From Schlegelella aquatica (GTDB lineage: Bacteria > Pseudomonadota > Gammaproteobacteria > Burkholderiales > Burkholderiaceae_C), in assembly GCF_026013905.1 (NCBI RefSeq), contig NZ_CP110257.1:1364001-1428000 (forward strand): a stretch of DNA of 64,000 nt, written 5' to 3'. Shown here piece after piece: positions 18,827-27,562 of this stretch; positions within the stretch are counted from its first letter, which is position 1; each line of letters opens with the position of its first letter. The notes below the pieces were generated by a model. The model did no database searches. It was not told the origin of the DNA and saw nothing but the letters and a program-made list of their open reading frames with translations. Position numbers and translations under genes: made by a program.

Positions 18827-20371
18827 ATGGAAACCGACGAACTGATTCGCCACGTCAAGCAGGTGGCAACGGGGGTCTGGCGGCACCGCTGGACGGGTCT
18901 TGCCGTCGGCGCTCTCGTCGGCGTCCTCGGCATGGTGGCGGTGAGCCTGATCAAAGACCGGTACGAGGCGGGGGCGCGTGTCTATGTGGACACGCAAAGC
19001 GTGCTCAAGCCGCTCATGGCGGGACTCGCGTTCCAGCCGGATATCGACCAGCAGGTGCGGATGCTGGCTCGTACGCTGATATCGCGGCCCAATGTGGAGC
19101 GCCTGATGGATTCCCCGGACATCGGCCTTGCGCCGGAGGACGCCACGGACCGCGAGCGCATGGTGATGCGGCTGATGGAGAAGATCAAGGTGGCGCCGAG
19201 CGGTTCGGGCAACCTCTACAACATCAGTTATCGCGACACCGACCCGGAGCGGGCCCGCCTGTTGGTGGAGAGGCTGGTGCAGTTGTTCGTGGATTCGAGC
19301 GTGGGCACCAAGTCGCGCGACTCGGCAGAGGCCAGCCGCTTCATCGACCAGCAGATCGCCGAGTACGAGAAGAAGCTGGTCGACGCCGAGAACCGCCTCA
19401 AGGAGTTCAAGATCCGCAATTTCGGCGTGTCGGGTGTGTCGAATCAGGACTACTTCGCACGCATGTCGGAGCTGGCCGACCAGGTGACGCGGCTGCGGGT
19501 GGAACTGAGCGCGGCCGAGCATTCGCGCAATGCCTTGCGCCGGGAACTCTCGGCCGAGGATCCGCAGTTGCCCCCGGGGGCGGTGCCGCTGTCGGGGATG
19601 CCGCTGCAATCGGAGGTCGATGCCCGGCTCGAGGCTCAGAACCGACAGCTCGACGACCTGCTCCGGCGGTACACCGATGAACACCCGGATGTGGTGAGCA
19701 CCCGCCGTACCATCGCCCAGCTCGAAGCCCAGAAGCGTCAGGAGGCCTTGTCCAAGGATGGCAAGGGGCGCAGCGCGCCGACGAACCCCGTGTTCCAGCG
19801 CATCCGCATGTCGCTCGCGGAGGCGGAGGCGAACGTGGCGTCCTTGCGTACGCGGCTGGCCGCGGAGCAGGCGAGGCTGGATCAGGTGCGCGCGCTCGCC
19901 TCGCGTGTCCCGCAGGTCGAGGCGGAACTGGCGCAGCTCAATCGCGACTACGACATCATCCGCAAGAACTACGAGCAGCTGGTCGCCCGTCGGGAAGCCG
20001 CGTCGCTGGGGGTGAAGATCGATCAGACGTCGCAGCTCGCCGACTTCCGCCTCGTCGAGCCGGCCAGCGTGTCTCCTCTTCCCGTTTTCCCGAGCCGCAA
20101 GATCCTGGCGCTGCTCGTGATCGTCGCGTCAGCAGGAGCGGGCGTCGCGGCCGCCTTCTTCCGCTGGAAATCGAATCCGCCGATCGACGCCGAGAGGGCC
20201 TTGAATGCCATCACGGGCCGACCCGTGCTCGGCAGCATCTCCTTGATCATGAGCAACTCGATGAGGCTCCAACAGCGCAAGGAGAACCTGGCATTCGCCA
20301 GCGCGTCGACGGGTTTCGGGCTGGTCTGCGTGGCTTGGCTGGCGTGGATCGTGATCCAAGGTCGCCTGTGA
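18827..20371 (+). CDS. EPS chain-length determinant (XrtA-type polysaccharide co-polymerase)
   Basis: A 514-residue Wzz-like co-polymerase. One membrane helix near residue 23-45, a long periplasmic region with extended coiled coil (residues ~170-410, many Glu/Arg/Gln heptads), and a second helix near residue 425. The N-terminal motif ARVYVDTQSVLKPLM and the final PASVSPLPVFPSRKILALL are typical for the long-chain determinants of XrtA-type EPS loci (TIGR03007-like). The cytoplasmic kinase is a separate gene, 16 bp downstream. An additional hydrophobic segment ends the protein. Confidence 0.9.
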   Translation: METDELIRHVKQVATGVWRHRWTGLAVGALVGVLGMVAVSLIKDRYEAGARVYVDTQSVLKPLMAGLAFQPDIDQQVRMLARTLISRPNVERLMDSPDIGLAPEDATDRERMVMRLMEKIKVAPSGSGNLYNISYRDTDPERARLLVERLVQLFVDSSVGTKSRDSAEASRFIDQQIAEYEKKLVDAENRLKEFKIRNFGVSGVSNQDYFARMSELADQVTRLRVELSAAEHSRNALRRELSAEDPQLPPGAVPLSGMPLQSEVDARLEAQNRQLDDLLRRYTDEHPDVVSTRRTIAQLEAQKRQEALSKDGKGRSAPTNPVFQRIRMSLAEAEANVASLRTRLAAEQARLDQVRALASRVPQVEAELAQLNRDYDIIRKNYEQLVARREAASLGVKIDQTSQLADFRLVEPASVSPLPVFPSRKILALLVIVASAGAGVAAAFFRWKSNPPIDAERALNAITGRPVLGSISLIMSNSMRLQQRKENLAFASASTGFGLVCVAWLAWIVIQGRL

Positions 20372-20387
20372 GGCAGAGGGGTCGTTC

Positions 20388-21320
20388 ATGAGCATCATCG
20401 AGCAGGCGGCCAAGCGGCTGGAGGAACTGCGGCGAGCAGGGGTGGAGGTGCCGTGGGCTGCGGCCGGGGTGTCGCAACCGGAGTTCGAGCGGCTGGCCGA
20501 AGGCGCCCGCAGGGAGGGCACCGTCAGTCGCCTCGGTCCCGAGAGGACGGCCCGCGCACCGGCGCAACCATCGCCTGCCCGGCAGGAGGAGGGACGCTGT
20601 TCGCGTCAGGTCGATCTGCCCCTCGCGATGCTCGCCCAGGCCGGCCTGCTGGTGCCGGGGCAGCCTCGATCGGCGTGGTCCGACGAGTTCAGGGTGATCA
20701 AGCGGCCTCTGTTGCGCAACGTGGACGGCGAGGGCGCTGCGCCGGTGGAGCGCGCCAACCTGATCGTGGTGACCAGCGCATTGCCAGGCGAGGGCAAAAC
20801 GTTCACGGCCATCAATCTCGCACTGAGCATCGCGATGGAACTCGACAGGACCGTGCTGCTCGTCGATGCCGACGTCGTCCGGCCTTCGGTGGTGCAGCGG
20901 CTGGGCATCGAGGAGGCACCGCAAGGACTGCTCGATGTGTTGACGCATCCGGAGCTCAGTCTGGCCGACGTGCTGCTGCGGACCAACATTCCCAAGCTGA
21001 CCCTGCTTCCGTCCGGCTCGGCGTCGGCCAACGCGACGGAGTTGCTCGCCAGTTCTGCCATGGAGCGCTTGCTGGACGACATGGCGACGAGGTACGCGGA
21101 CCGCGTCATCGTGTTCGATGCGCCGCCGTTGCTTGCAACGACCGAGTCGCGGGTGCTGGCCTCTCGCGCGGGCCAGGTCGTGATGGTGGTCGAAGCCGGC
21201 CGCACCCCGCAGGCGAGCGTCATTCAAGCTTTCGCCGCGGTGGAATCGTGCCCCGTGGTGATGTCGGTCCTCAACAAGTGCCCCGAGACGTCGACGGCCT
21301 ACCGCTATGGTTACTACTGA
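20388..21320 (+). CDS. EPS tyrosine autokinase (BY-kinase, XrtA-associated type)
   Basis: A 310-residue cytoplasmic kinase with Walker A TSALPGEGKTFTAINLAL near residue 130, Walker A' VLLVDADVVRPSV near 158, and Walker B RVIVFDAPPLLATTESRVL near 240. The C-terminus ends in YRYGYY, a short tyrosine cluster for autophosphorylation. It works with the chain-length protein to control polymer assembly. The LMW phosphatase near position 9231 could be a partner, but it is not in the operon. Confidence 0.9.
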   Translation: MSIIEQAAKRLEELRRAGVEVPWAAAGVSQPEFERLAEGARREGTVSRLGPERTARAPAQPSPARQEEGRCSRQVDLPLAMLAQAGLLVPGQPRSAWSDEFRVIKRPLLRNVDGEGAAPVERANLIVVTSALPGEGKTFTAINLALSIAMELDRTVLLVDADVVRPSVVQRLGIEEAPQGLLDVLTHPELSLADVLLRTNIPKLTLLPSGSASANATELLASSAMERLLDDMATRYADRVIVFDAPPLLATTESRVLASRAGQVVMVVEAGRTPQASVIQAFAAVESCPVVMSVLNKCPETSTAYRYGYY

Positions 21321-21378
21321 GCAGAGCCGGCGCTCGCCGGCACGTTCCCGTGGCCGGCACCCTGCCCCGGGGCGCACG

Positions 21379-23040
21379 ATGCGGCGGTTGAGCCTGATGA
21401 TCCTGGCGGCGCTGGGCAGCAGCGCTCACGCGCAGGCGCAGACGTACGGCGGGCAGCCTCTCGGAGGCCCCGGTGCTTCGTCCGCCGGGGGGCGGGGTGT
21501 GCCTATGGCCGCACCCCTCCCCGCGGGTGCGGCATCGGCGCCGCAGCTGCCGCCCATCCTGCGAATGCCCCCGCCGGCCGAGGCCAACTGGCGCATGCGT
21601 CCGGAGGTCGCTCTCAGCGTCACGGCCACGGACAACTCGGCGTACGCCGCTGTCGAGGATGGCCGCTCCGATGTCATCGTCGGGTTGGCTCCGCGCCTGC
21701 GGTTCTACAACCGCGGCGCACGTGTGAACTTCCAGGGCGACGTGTCGGCCACCGCGCTCCACTACACGCGGTCCACGCAGTCGAACAAGGTCTTGCCGCA
21801 GGCGGATTTCGCGCTGCAGGCCAACGTGGTGGAGGGGTGGGCGCATCTGGATGGTCGTGCGAGGGTCGATCAGGGGGCCTCGGACCCTTATGGGCCCCGG
21901 TCGGAAGGACCGACGTCGGTCAACAAGCTCACCACCCGCAGCTTGCGCCTGAGCCCTTATATCGAGCGACGCCTGAGCGCGGACCTGGCATTCCTGGCCA
22001 GGTCCGACCACCTCTGGACGCGTCGCAACGGGGAGTTCGCGGCCACCGATCCCCGTCGCGACGCGTACGAGGAGCAGCAGACGGTCAGGCTGGAACGCGA
22101 CCCCCTTCCTTTCGGATGGTCGGGCGAATACGTCCGACAGGAAACCCGGTTCTCGGGCGACTCCACCGCCGGTCTGCGTTTGCAGACGGCGCGCGCGACG
22201 GTGGACTATGCCTTGGACACGCAGTTGGTCCTGGGGCTCGTCGGCGGATGGGAGCGGGCGCGTTTCCAGAATGACGAGGAAAGCGACCCGCTCTACGGCA
22301 TCCGGGGCCGGTGGCAGCCGACCGAACGTACGGCCCTCTCGGCGCTCGTGGAGCGTCGGTTCTTCGGCACGGGCTGGAACGCTCTCGCGTCGCACCGCAC
22401 GCCCTTCTTGGTGTTCCAGGTGCGTTCGTTCCGGCAGCCGGTGGGCCTGCCCAACTCCGACCTCCTGCCACTGGGCGCCGCGTCCTCCGTGGCCGAACTG
22501 CTCGACGCCATCCTCACCACGAGGTACCCGGACCCGCTCGCGCGAGAGCCGATCGTGCGCGAGCTGATCGATGAGCTGGGCCTGCCCGAAGTGCTGCCCG
22601 GGCCGACCACGGTCTACTCGGACTACCCCCAGGTCCAGACCGGAACGAGCCTGGGCGCGGCGTTCCTCGGGCGGCGAACCATTGCTTCCGTCTCGCTGTA
22701 CGAACGTCGTTACCGTCAGCTGACGCGATCGGACACTGGGCCCTCCATCGACCCGTTGCTTGCCTCGGACAACAAGCAGCGGGGCGCCTCGGTAGAAGTG
22801 ACGCGGCGGCTGACCGAGCTGACGGCGCTGAATCTCCTGTTGCGATCGACACGTATCGAGGGATTGGGCGTACGCGAGGGCGAGGCTGCGCGCGAGAAGA
22901 CCGCACGCCTCAGCCTGGTTCGCGCTCTGTCGCCGAAGACGGCCGCCTCCATCGGGGTCCGGCGCCAGCTCTTCGACTCCACCGGCTCGCGGGATGCGCA
23001 GGAGACGGCCGTCTTCGCGGCGTTGGTCCACCGGTTCTGA
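21379..23040 (+). CDS. Outer-membrane beta-barrel protein of the EPS locus
   Basis: A 553-residue exported protein: signal peptide MRRLSLMILAALGSSAHAQA, a Gly/Pro/Ala-rich linker to about residue 60, then alternating polar/hydrophobic strands (VALSVTATDNSAYAAVEDG, GLAPRLRFYNRGARVNFQGDV) and a terminal strand AVFAALVHRF ending in aromatic Phe, as outer-membrane barrels do. It matches the XrtA/PEP-CTERM-associated outer-membrane family (TIGR03016-like) in position and appearance. Possible function: secretion pore for the polymer. The ATG at 21379 was chosen for its signal peptide; the upstream open frame overlaps the kinase. Confidence 0.8.
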   Translation: MRRLSLMILAALGSSAHAQAQTYGGQPLGGPGASSAGGRGVPMAAPLPAGAASAPQLPPILRMPPPAEANWRMRPEVALSVTATDNSAYAAVEDGRSDVIVGLAPRLRFYNRGARVNFQGDVSATALHYTRSTQSNKVLPQADFALQANVVEGWAHLDGRARVDQGASDPYGPRSEGPTSVNKLTTRSLRLSPYIERRLSADLAFLARSDHLWTRRNGEFAATDPRRDAYEEQQTVRLERDPLPFGWSGEYVRQETRFSGDSTAGLRLQTARATVDYALDTQLVLGLVGGWERARFQNDEESDPLYGIRGRWQPTERTALSALVERRFFGTGWNALASHRTPFLVFQVRSFRQPVGLPNSDLLPLGAASSVAELLDAILTTRYPDPLAREPIVRELIDELGLPEVLPGPTTVYSDYPQVQTGTSLGAAFLGRRTIASVSLYERRYRQLTRSDTGPSIDPLLASDNKQRGASVEVTRRLTELTALNLLLRSTRIEGLGVREGEAAREKTARLSLVRALSPKTAASIGVRRQLFDSTGSRDAQETAVFAALVHRF

Positions 23041-23055
23041 GCACTGCGCGCATCC

Positions 23056-25176
23056 ATGTACGAGTCCCACTTCGGCCTGAGCGGGCCCCCCTTCCAGCTC
23101 AACCCGGATCCCGCGTTCTATTTCGACAGTCGCGGGCACAGCAATGCACTCGCGTACCTGAAGTACGGTGTCTACCAGGGCGAGGGGTTCATCGTCGTCA
23201 CGGGGGAGATCGGCGCGGGCAAGACGACGCTCGTGCGCACGCTGCTCGAGGGGCTCGATCCCGAGCGGGTGGTGGCCGCCCAGGTCGTGAGCACGCAGCT
23301 GGAATCGGGTGACTTGCTGAGATCCATCATCGCGTCGTTCGGTGTCCCACCGAGCGGGACGACCAAGGCCCACCTCATCGCGACCCTCGAGGGGTTCCTG
23401 ACGGCGCTGGCGGCCCAGGGCAAGCGGGCCTTGCTGATCGTGGACGAGGCGCAGAACCTCAACCTGGAAGCGATCGAGGAACTGAGGATGCTGTCGAACT
23501 TCCAGCTCGGCAAGCACGCCCTGTTGCAAAGCTTCCTGATCGGTCAGCCCGAGCTGAGGGTGCTGCTCGAGTCCAAGTCGATGGAGCAATTCAGACAACG
23601 GGTGATCGCTTCGTGCCATCTGGGGCCGTTGGACGAGACCGAGACGAAGTCCTACATCGAGCATCGGCTGCGGCGGGTGGGTTGGACGGGGGTGCCCGCC
23701 TTCGAGCCCGAGGCCTTCCGGGAGATCCACAAGTGGACCGCCGGCATTCCTCGACGCGTGAACCTGCTGTGCAACCGCTTGCTGCTTGGGGCGTTCCTCA
23801 GCGGCAACGACGTCATCAGCGGCAGCCTGGTGGAGGAGACCGCACACGAACTGCGAGGCGAGGTCGGTGAATCGGCGCATCCCCCGCCGGTGAGCCGCGG
23901 CCCGATCCGTGCGCCCGGCAGCGGGGCGGCGAGGCCGGTGCCGGGCGCCAGCGGGGCTCAGGAGGTCGTTCGCCATCTGCGCGCGCCGTTGCCGCCGGCG
24001 GAAAGCCGGCTCGTGTGCGTCGTGGATCGGGCCGTGGATTACCTCAAAGCTCTTGCGGTGGCGGAGGCCTGGGAGGCGCAGGGCCGAGCCCCGGCGGTGG
24101 TGGTCGTTCATCCGGGATGCGAGGCGGACTGGTCCGACGAGCGCCTGCGCAGTGCGGCGCTTCCGCAACCCTGCGCGGAGTACCGCCTCGGCGTGCGGCC
24201 GGCCGAGAGCTTCGACGTCACGGCTCCACTGCTGATCGCGCGCTTCGGCGAGCTGCTCGAGGAGGTGGGCCCCCGCGCGGTGCTGGCCTTGGGGGCGAGC
24301 GATGCCGTTCTTGCCTGCGCGCTCACGGCGCACAAGAAGGGCGTGGCGCTCTTGCGCGCCGATGCGGGCGTCCGGGATCCGCAAGAGGAGGAGGCCGACC
24401 GCCTGAACGCAGTGCTGCTCGACCGCCTGGCGGATCTGGTCTACACGGGCAGCCTCACCTCGCACTACACGCTTTATCGGGAAGGCATCTCGTCGGCGCG
24501 GGTCCAGTGCGTGGGGGCTCTGATGGAGAACGTGGTGCACTCGGCCCTGCAGCGGTCGCGCCCCGCGGCCGAGGTGCTGCTGGGCTCCGGCCATGAGGAT
24601 GCGGTGCTCAGAAGCGCCGACGGCTTCGCCTTGTGCATGGTGAGGCGGCACCACAGGGGAGGCGACTTCGAGCACCAGATGGCACAGCTGGGCCAGGTGC
24701 TCGCGGTCGTCAAGACCGAGATCCCCATCGTCTGGCCGGTCGATCCGCAAACGATGGTGGCTTTGCGTTCGACGGGTATGGAGAAGCGCCTGCGCAATGC
24801 GGGGCTCCTTTTCCTTCCCGAGCTCGAGTATGCGGACTTGCTTGCGCTCATGCGGGAGGCGACCTGCGTCCTGAGAGCGGGGCCATGCTTCCTCGACGAC
24901 GAGATCGCGGCGATGGAGACGCCGGTGATCGATCTGCTCGGCACCTCGTCTGCGGCCGGTACGCCCTTCGAGGCAGGGGCTGTGGTCAGGAGTGCGGACG
25001 AGTGCGTGAGTGCGCTGCACGTGATTCTGAGGAACCGTCAGCAGCGGGAGGAGCATGCCGATGCCTATTGGGACGGCGGGCCCGGTGTGCGATTGATCCG
25101 GCACTGGCTGCATGCGATGCCCGCAGACCCGGGCGGGCGCGAGTGGCATTCGCCGGTCGCTTCGCTGGCTTCGTGA
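23056..25176 (+). CDS. AAA ATPase fused to a degenerate UDP-GlcNAc 2-epimerase-like domain
   Basis: A 706-residue two-domain protein. Residues 1-275 form the ExeA/GspA-type ATPase of XrtA EPS loci (TIGR03015-like): MYESHFGLSGPPFQLNPDP, Walker A TGEIGAGKTTLVRTLL, Walker B RALLIVDEAQNL, and the IPRRVNLLCNRLLLGAF sensor region. After a Pro/Gly-rich linker (residues ~275-315), residues ~315-690 resemble WecB-type epimerases: VLALGASDAVLACALTA, ADAGVRDPQEEEADR, RRHHRGGDFEHQM and a late APCFLDDE-like strand region. The N-terminal GTRPE loop and the SGGIQEE motif of active enzymes are lost, so catalysis is doubtful. ATPase and wecB are usually adjacent separate genes in such loci. Confidence 0.85.
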   Translation: MYESHFGLSGPPFQLNPDPAFYFDSRGHSNALAYLKYGVYQGEGFIVVTGEIGAGKTTLVRTLLEGLDPERVVAAQVVSTQLESGDLLRSIIASFGVPPSGTTKAHLIATLEGFLTALAAQGKRALLIVDEAQNLNLEAIEELRMLSNFQLGKHALLQSFLIGQPELRVLLESKSMEQFRQRVIASCHLGPLDETETKSYIEHRLRRVGWTGVPAFEPEAFREIHKWTAGIPRRVNLLCNRLLLGAFLSGNDVISGSLVEETAHELRGEVGESAHPPPVSRGPIRAPGSGAARPVPGASGAQEVVRHLRAPLPPAESRLVCVVDRAVDYLKALAVAEAWEAQGRAPAVVVVHPGCEADWSDERLRSAALPQPCAEYRLGVRPAESFDVTAPLLIARFGELLEEVGPRAVLALGASDAVLACALTAHKKGVALLRADAGVRDPQEEEADRLNAVLLDRLADLVYTGSLTSHYTLYREGISSARVQCVGALMENVVHSALQRSRPAAEVLLGSGHEDAVLRSADGFALCMVRRHHRGGDFEHQMAQLGQVLAVVKTEIPIVWPVDPQTMVALRSTGMEKRLRNAGLLFLPELEYADLLALMREATCVLRAGPCFLDDEIAAMETPVIDLLGTSSAAGTPFEAGAVVRSADECVSALHVILRNRQQREEHADAYWDGGPGVRLIRHWLHAMPADPGGREWHSPVASLAS

Positions 25177-25262
25177 GGAGGCCTCGTATGTCCGGGCGGG
25201 CTGTTTCTGTCGGGGCTCTTCGCTGAGGGGCGCCGGTTCTCCGGCCCACCCGGTTCAACGCC

Positions 25263-26762
25263 ATGCTCAAGAGCCTGCTCGTACACGTCTCGAACTACAC
25301 GACGGCCAGCGTCCTCGTGACGCTGGCCAGTGTGATCTCGTTTCCGATCCTCACGCGATTGCTGAGCGTCGAGGAGTATGGCGTGATGAATCTGGTGGCC
25401 ACGGCGCTGGCGCTGCTGGTCGGCATCGGAAAGCTGGGGCTCCAGCATTCGGCCCTGCGCTACTACAGCGAGGTTCGCGCGGGCAAGCACGCGGCAGGAC
25501 TCGGTCAGTACGAGGCCACGGTGGCCTTCGGCATGGTGGCCAGCGCGCTCGTCGTGGCAGTGTTCTGGGCCGTGGTCAGCCAATGGGTGCCCGAGCGTGT
25601 GTGGAACGATCCGCGCGTCGCGCCGCTGTTCTTGCTGACGGCGGGGCTCATCGTGGTCAGGGCGTTCGACAGCGCATTGATCAACCAACTGCGCGCTCAA
25701 GAGCGCAGCCGCGCCATCACCATCTACAGCGTGGCGCGCCGTTACGCGGTGCTGATCCTGACCATCGGCGCGTTGCTCCTGGTCGCCGGGGACCTCTGGG
25801 GGTTCTATGGCGCGACGGTGTTGGCGGAGACCGTCGCGACGGTGTGGCTGGCGGCATGGATGTGGCGACGGGGACGCCCCTCGCTCAAGGACTTCGACCC
25901 CCGGCTCTACCGGAACATGCTCGTGTTCGGGCTGCCCATGATCGGGTACGAGCTGTCGTCGGTCATCCTCGCGATGGGAGACCGCTACGTCATCCAGAAC
26001 CTCCTGGGCCCGGAGCCGCTGGGCCACTACGCGGCGGCCTACAACCTGTGCGACTACGTGCGGGCTGTGTTCCTTGCATCGTTCAGCGCGGCGGTGGTTC
26101 CCATGTACTTGAGGATCTGGGAGGAACAGGGGCGGGAGGCGACCCTCGAACTCCTTCACCGCTTCCTGCACCTCTACATCATGGTCGCCATGCTGGTGAT
26201 CGCAGGGTTGAGTGCGACCGGCGGTGAACTGATCGGGCTGCTCGCTTCGCCCAAGTACCGTGAGGGGGCCGAGGTCATCCCCTACGTGATCGCCGGGATG
26301 GCATTCGACGGACTCGTGATGGTCGCGGGTGCGGGCCTGTATATCGAGAAGCGCAGCAAGGCCGGCATGGGGCTCGTGGCTGTCTGTGCCGTCTTGAACA
26401 TCGCGCTGAACTTCCTGCTCATCCCCATGCTCGGGTTGATCGGAGCGGGTGTGGCGACGGTTGCGTCCTATGCCGCCTTGTTGCTGCTTGCCCTCCGTAT
26501 GGGGCATGAGCGCCTGCCCGTGAGGCTGCCCGTCGTTGCGTTCCTCAAGTTCGGCGCGATCGGCCTGGCGATGTATGCGGCCCTCATGCACATCGAGTTC
26601 GAGCACGAGCTCTTGACGCTGGCAGCTCGCATCGCCGCGGGGGCGGTTCTCTACCCGGCGATGGTGCTGCTGGCCGACAAGGCGGCGCGCCAGTGGGCCT
26701 CGCAGGGGTGGTCGAGACTCACCCGGGGTCATGCGGGCGCCATCCGGGCGGAGCTGCCATGA
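25263..26762 (+). CDS. Oligosaccharide flippase (Wzx/MATE-like)
   Basis: A 499-residue membrane protein with about 12-14 helices, starting MLKSLLVHVSNYTTASVLV. It has the usual flippase opening SFPILTRLLSVEEYGVMNL and a central GLPMIGYELSSVILAMGDRY stretch after helix 6. It should move lipid-linked EPS repeat units to the periplasm. The gap of 86 bp before it holds a ribosome site and a 12-codon ORF (25188-25226) without homology that I recognise. Its stop overlaps the region of the deacetylase ribosome site. Confidence 0.88.
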   Translation: MLKSLLVHVSNYTTASVLVTLASVISFPILTRLLSVEEYGVMNLVATALALLVGIGKLGLQHSALRYYSEVRAGKHAAGLGQYEATVAFGMVASALVVAVFWAVVSQWVPERVWNDPRVAPLFLLTAGLIVVRAFDSALINQLRAQERSRAITIYSVARRYAVLILTIGALLLVAGDLWGFYGATVLAETVATVWLAAWMWRRGRPSLKDFDPRLYRNMLVFGLPMIGYELSSVILAMGDRYVIQNLLGPEPLGHYAAAYNLCDYVRAVFLASFSAAVVPMYLRIWEEQGREATLELLHRFLHLYIMVAMLVIAGLSATGGELIGLLASPKYREGAEVIPYVIAGMAFDGLVMVAGAGLYIEKRSKAGMGLVAVCAVLNIALNFLLIPMLGLIGAGVATVASYAALLLLALRMGHERLPVRLPVVAFLKFGAIGLAMYAALMHIEFEHELLTLAARIAAGAVLYPAMVLLADKAARQWASQGWSRLTRGHAGAIRAELP

Positions 26763-26773
26763 AAGGAGCCGCC

Positions 26774-27562
26774 ATGAACCACGCCTTGGTCCCCGTCCTG
26801 ATGTACCACGCCGTGTCCCAGCCGCCTGGCGCCGTGGAAGAGGCCGACGAGCACTACTGTGTGACCCGAGGCAGGTTCGCGGCCCATCTGGCGGCCATTC
26901 GCGCCCGCGGGAGGGTCCCGAGCAGCGTCTCGCGGATCTTGGAAGGGCAGGTGCGTGATCCGGTGGTCGGGGTCACGTTCGACGATGGGCACGAAAGCAA
27001 TGCCTGGGCCGCCGGGGATCTTCTGTCGTATGGCGGAAGTGCCGACTTCTTTGTCAATCCGAGCACGGTCGGACGCGGGCGGCACCTGAGCTGGGGCGCC
27101 TTGCGCGACATGGCTGCGGAGGGCATGTCGATCCAGTCGCACGGGCAGCACCACCGGTATCTGGATGAGCTCGCCCCGTCCGAGGTCGAACAGGAGCTGC
27201 GGCAGTCCAAATGGGAGATCGAGGACCGCTTGGGACTGCCCGTGACGCTCTTTGCGCCGCCGGGCGGCCGCATGAGCCGCGACCTGCCGGAGACGGCGGT
27301 GCGGCTCGGCTACCGGGCGGTGTGCAGTTCGCGCGTGGGCCTCTGGCGCCCCGGGCGGGAGCAGGGCGTGGAGATCCCGCGCCTGGCCGTTCTGCATTCG
27401 ACGACCGAACGGCAGGTGGATCGTTGGATCACCCAGGAGGGATGGGAGCTGCGATCCATGGAGCTGCGCTACCTGGTGCTGAACGCGGCGAAGCGCGCAC
27501 TGGGAAACAGTCGTTATGAGAGGCTGCGCCGTGCGGCCCTGGCCGTCAGGGGGCGGATGTGA
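26774..27562 (+). CDS. Polysaccharide deacetylase family protein (first)
   Basis: A 262-residue NodB-fold protein starting MNHALVPVLMYHAVSQP. Motif 1 GVTFDDGHESN holds the metal/catalytic Asp pair, motif 2 SHGQHHRYL holds the metal histidines, and FAPPGGRMSRDLPE is motif 3. It should remove N- or O-acetyl groups from the EPS or its lipid-linked precursor. AAAGGAG 6 bp before 26774 supports this start rather than the upstream ATG at 26759. No signal peptide, so the protein is probably cytoplasmic. Confidence 0.88.
   Translation: MNHALVPVLMYHAVSQPPGAVEEADEHYCVTRGRFAAHLAAIRARGRVPSSVSRILEGQVRDPVVGVTFDDGHESNAWAAGDLLSYGGSADFFVNPSTVGRGRHLSWGALRDMAAEGMSIQSHGQHHRYLDELAPSEVEQELRQSKWEIEDRLGLPVTLFAPPGGRMSRDLPETAVRLGYRAVCSSRVGLWRPGREQGVEIPRLAVLHSTTERQVDRWITQEGWELRSMELRYLVLNAAKRALGNSRYERLRRAALAVRGRM

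Noticed and set aside
21271-25149. Very long open frame on the minus strand opposite the EPS outer-membrane and ATPase genes
   Set aside because: The translation is rich in Arg, His and Gln with no domain; it is the antisense shadow of GC-rich genes on the plus strand.
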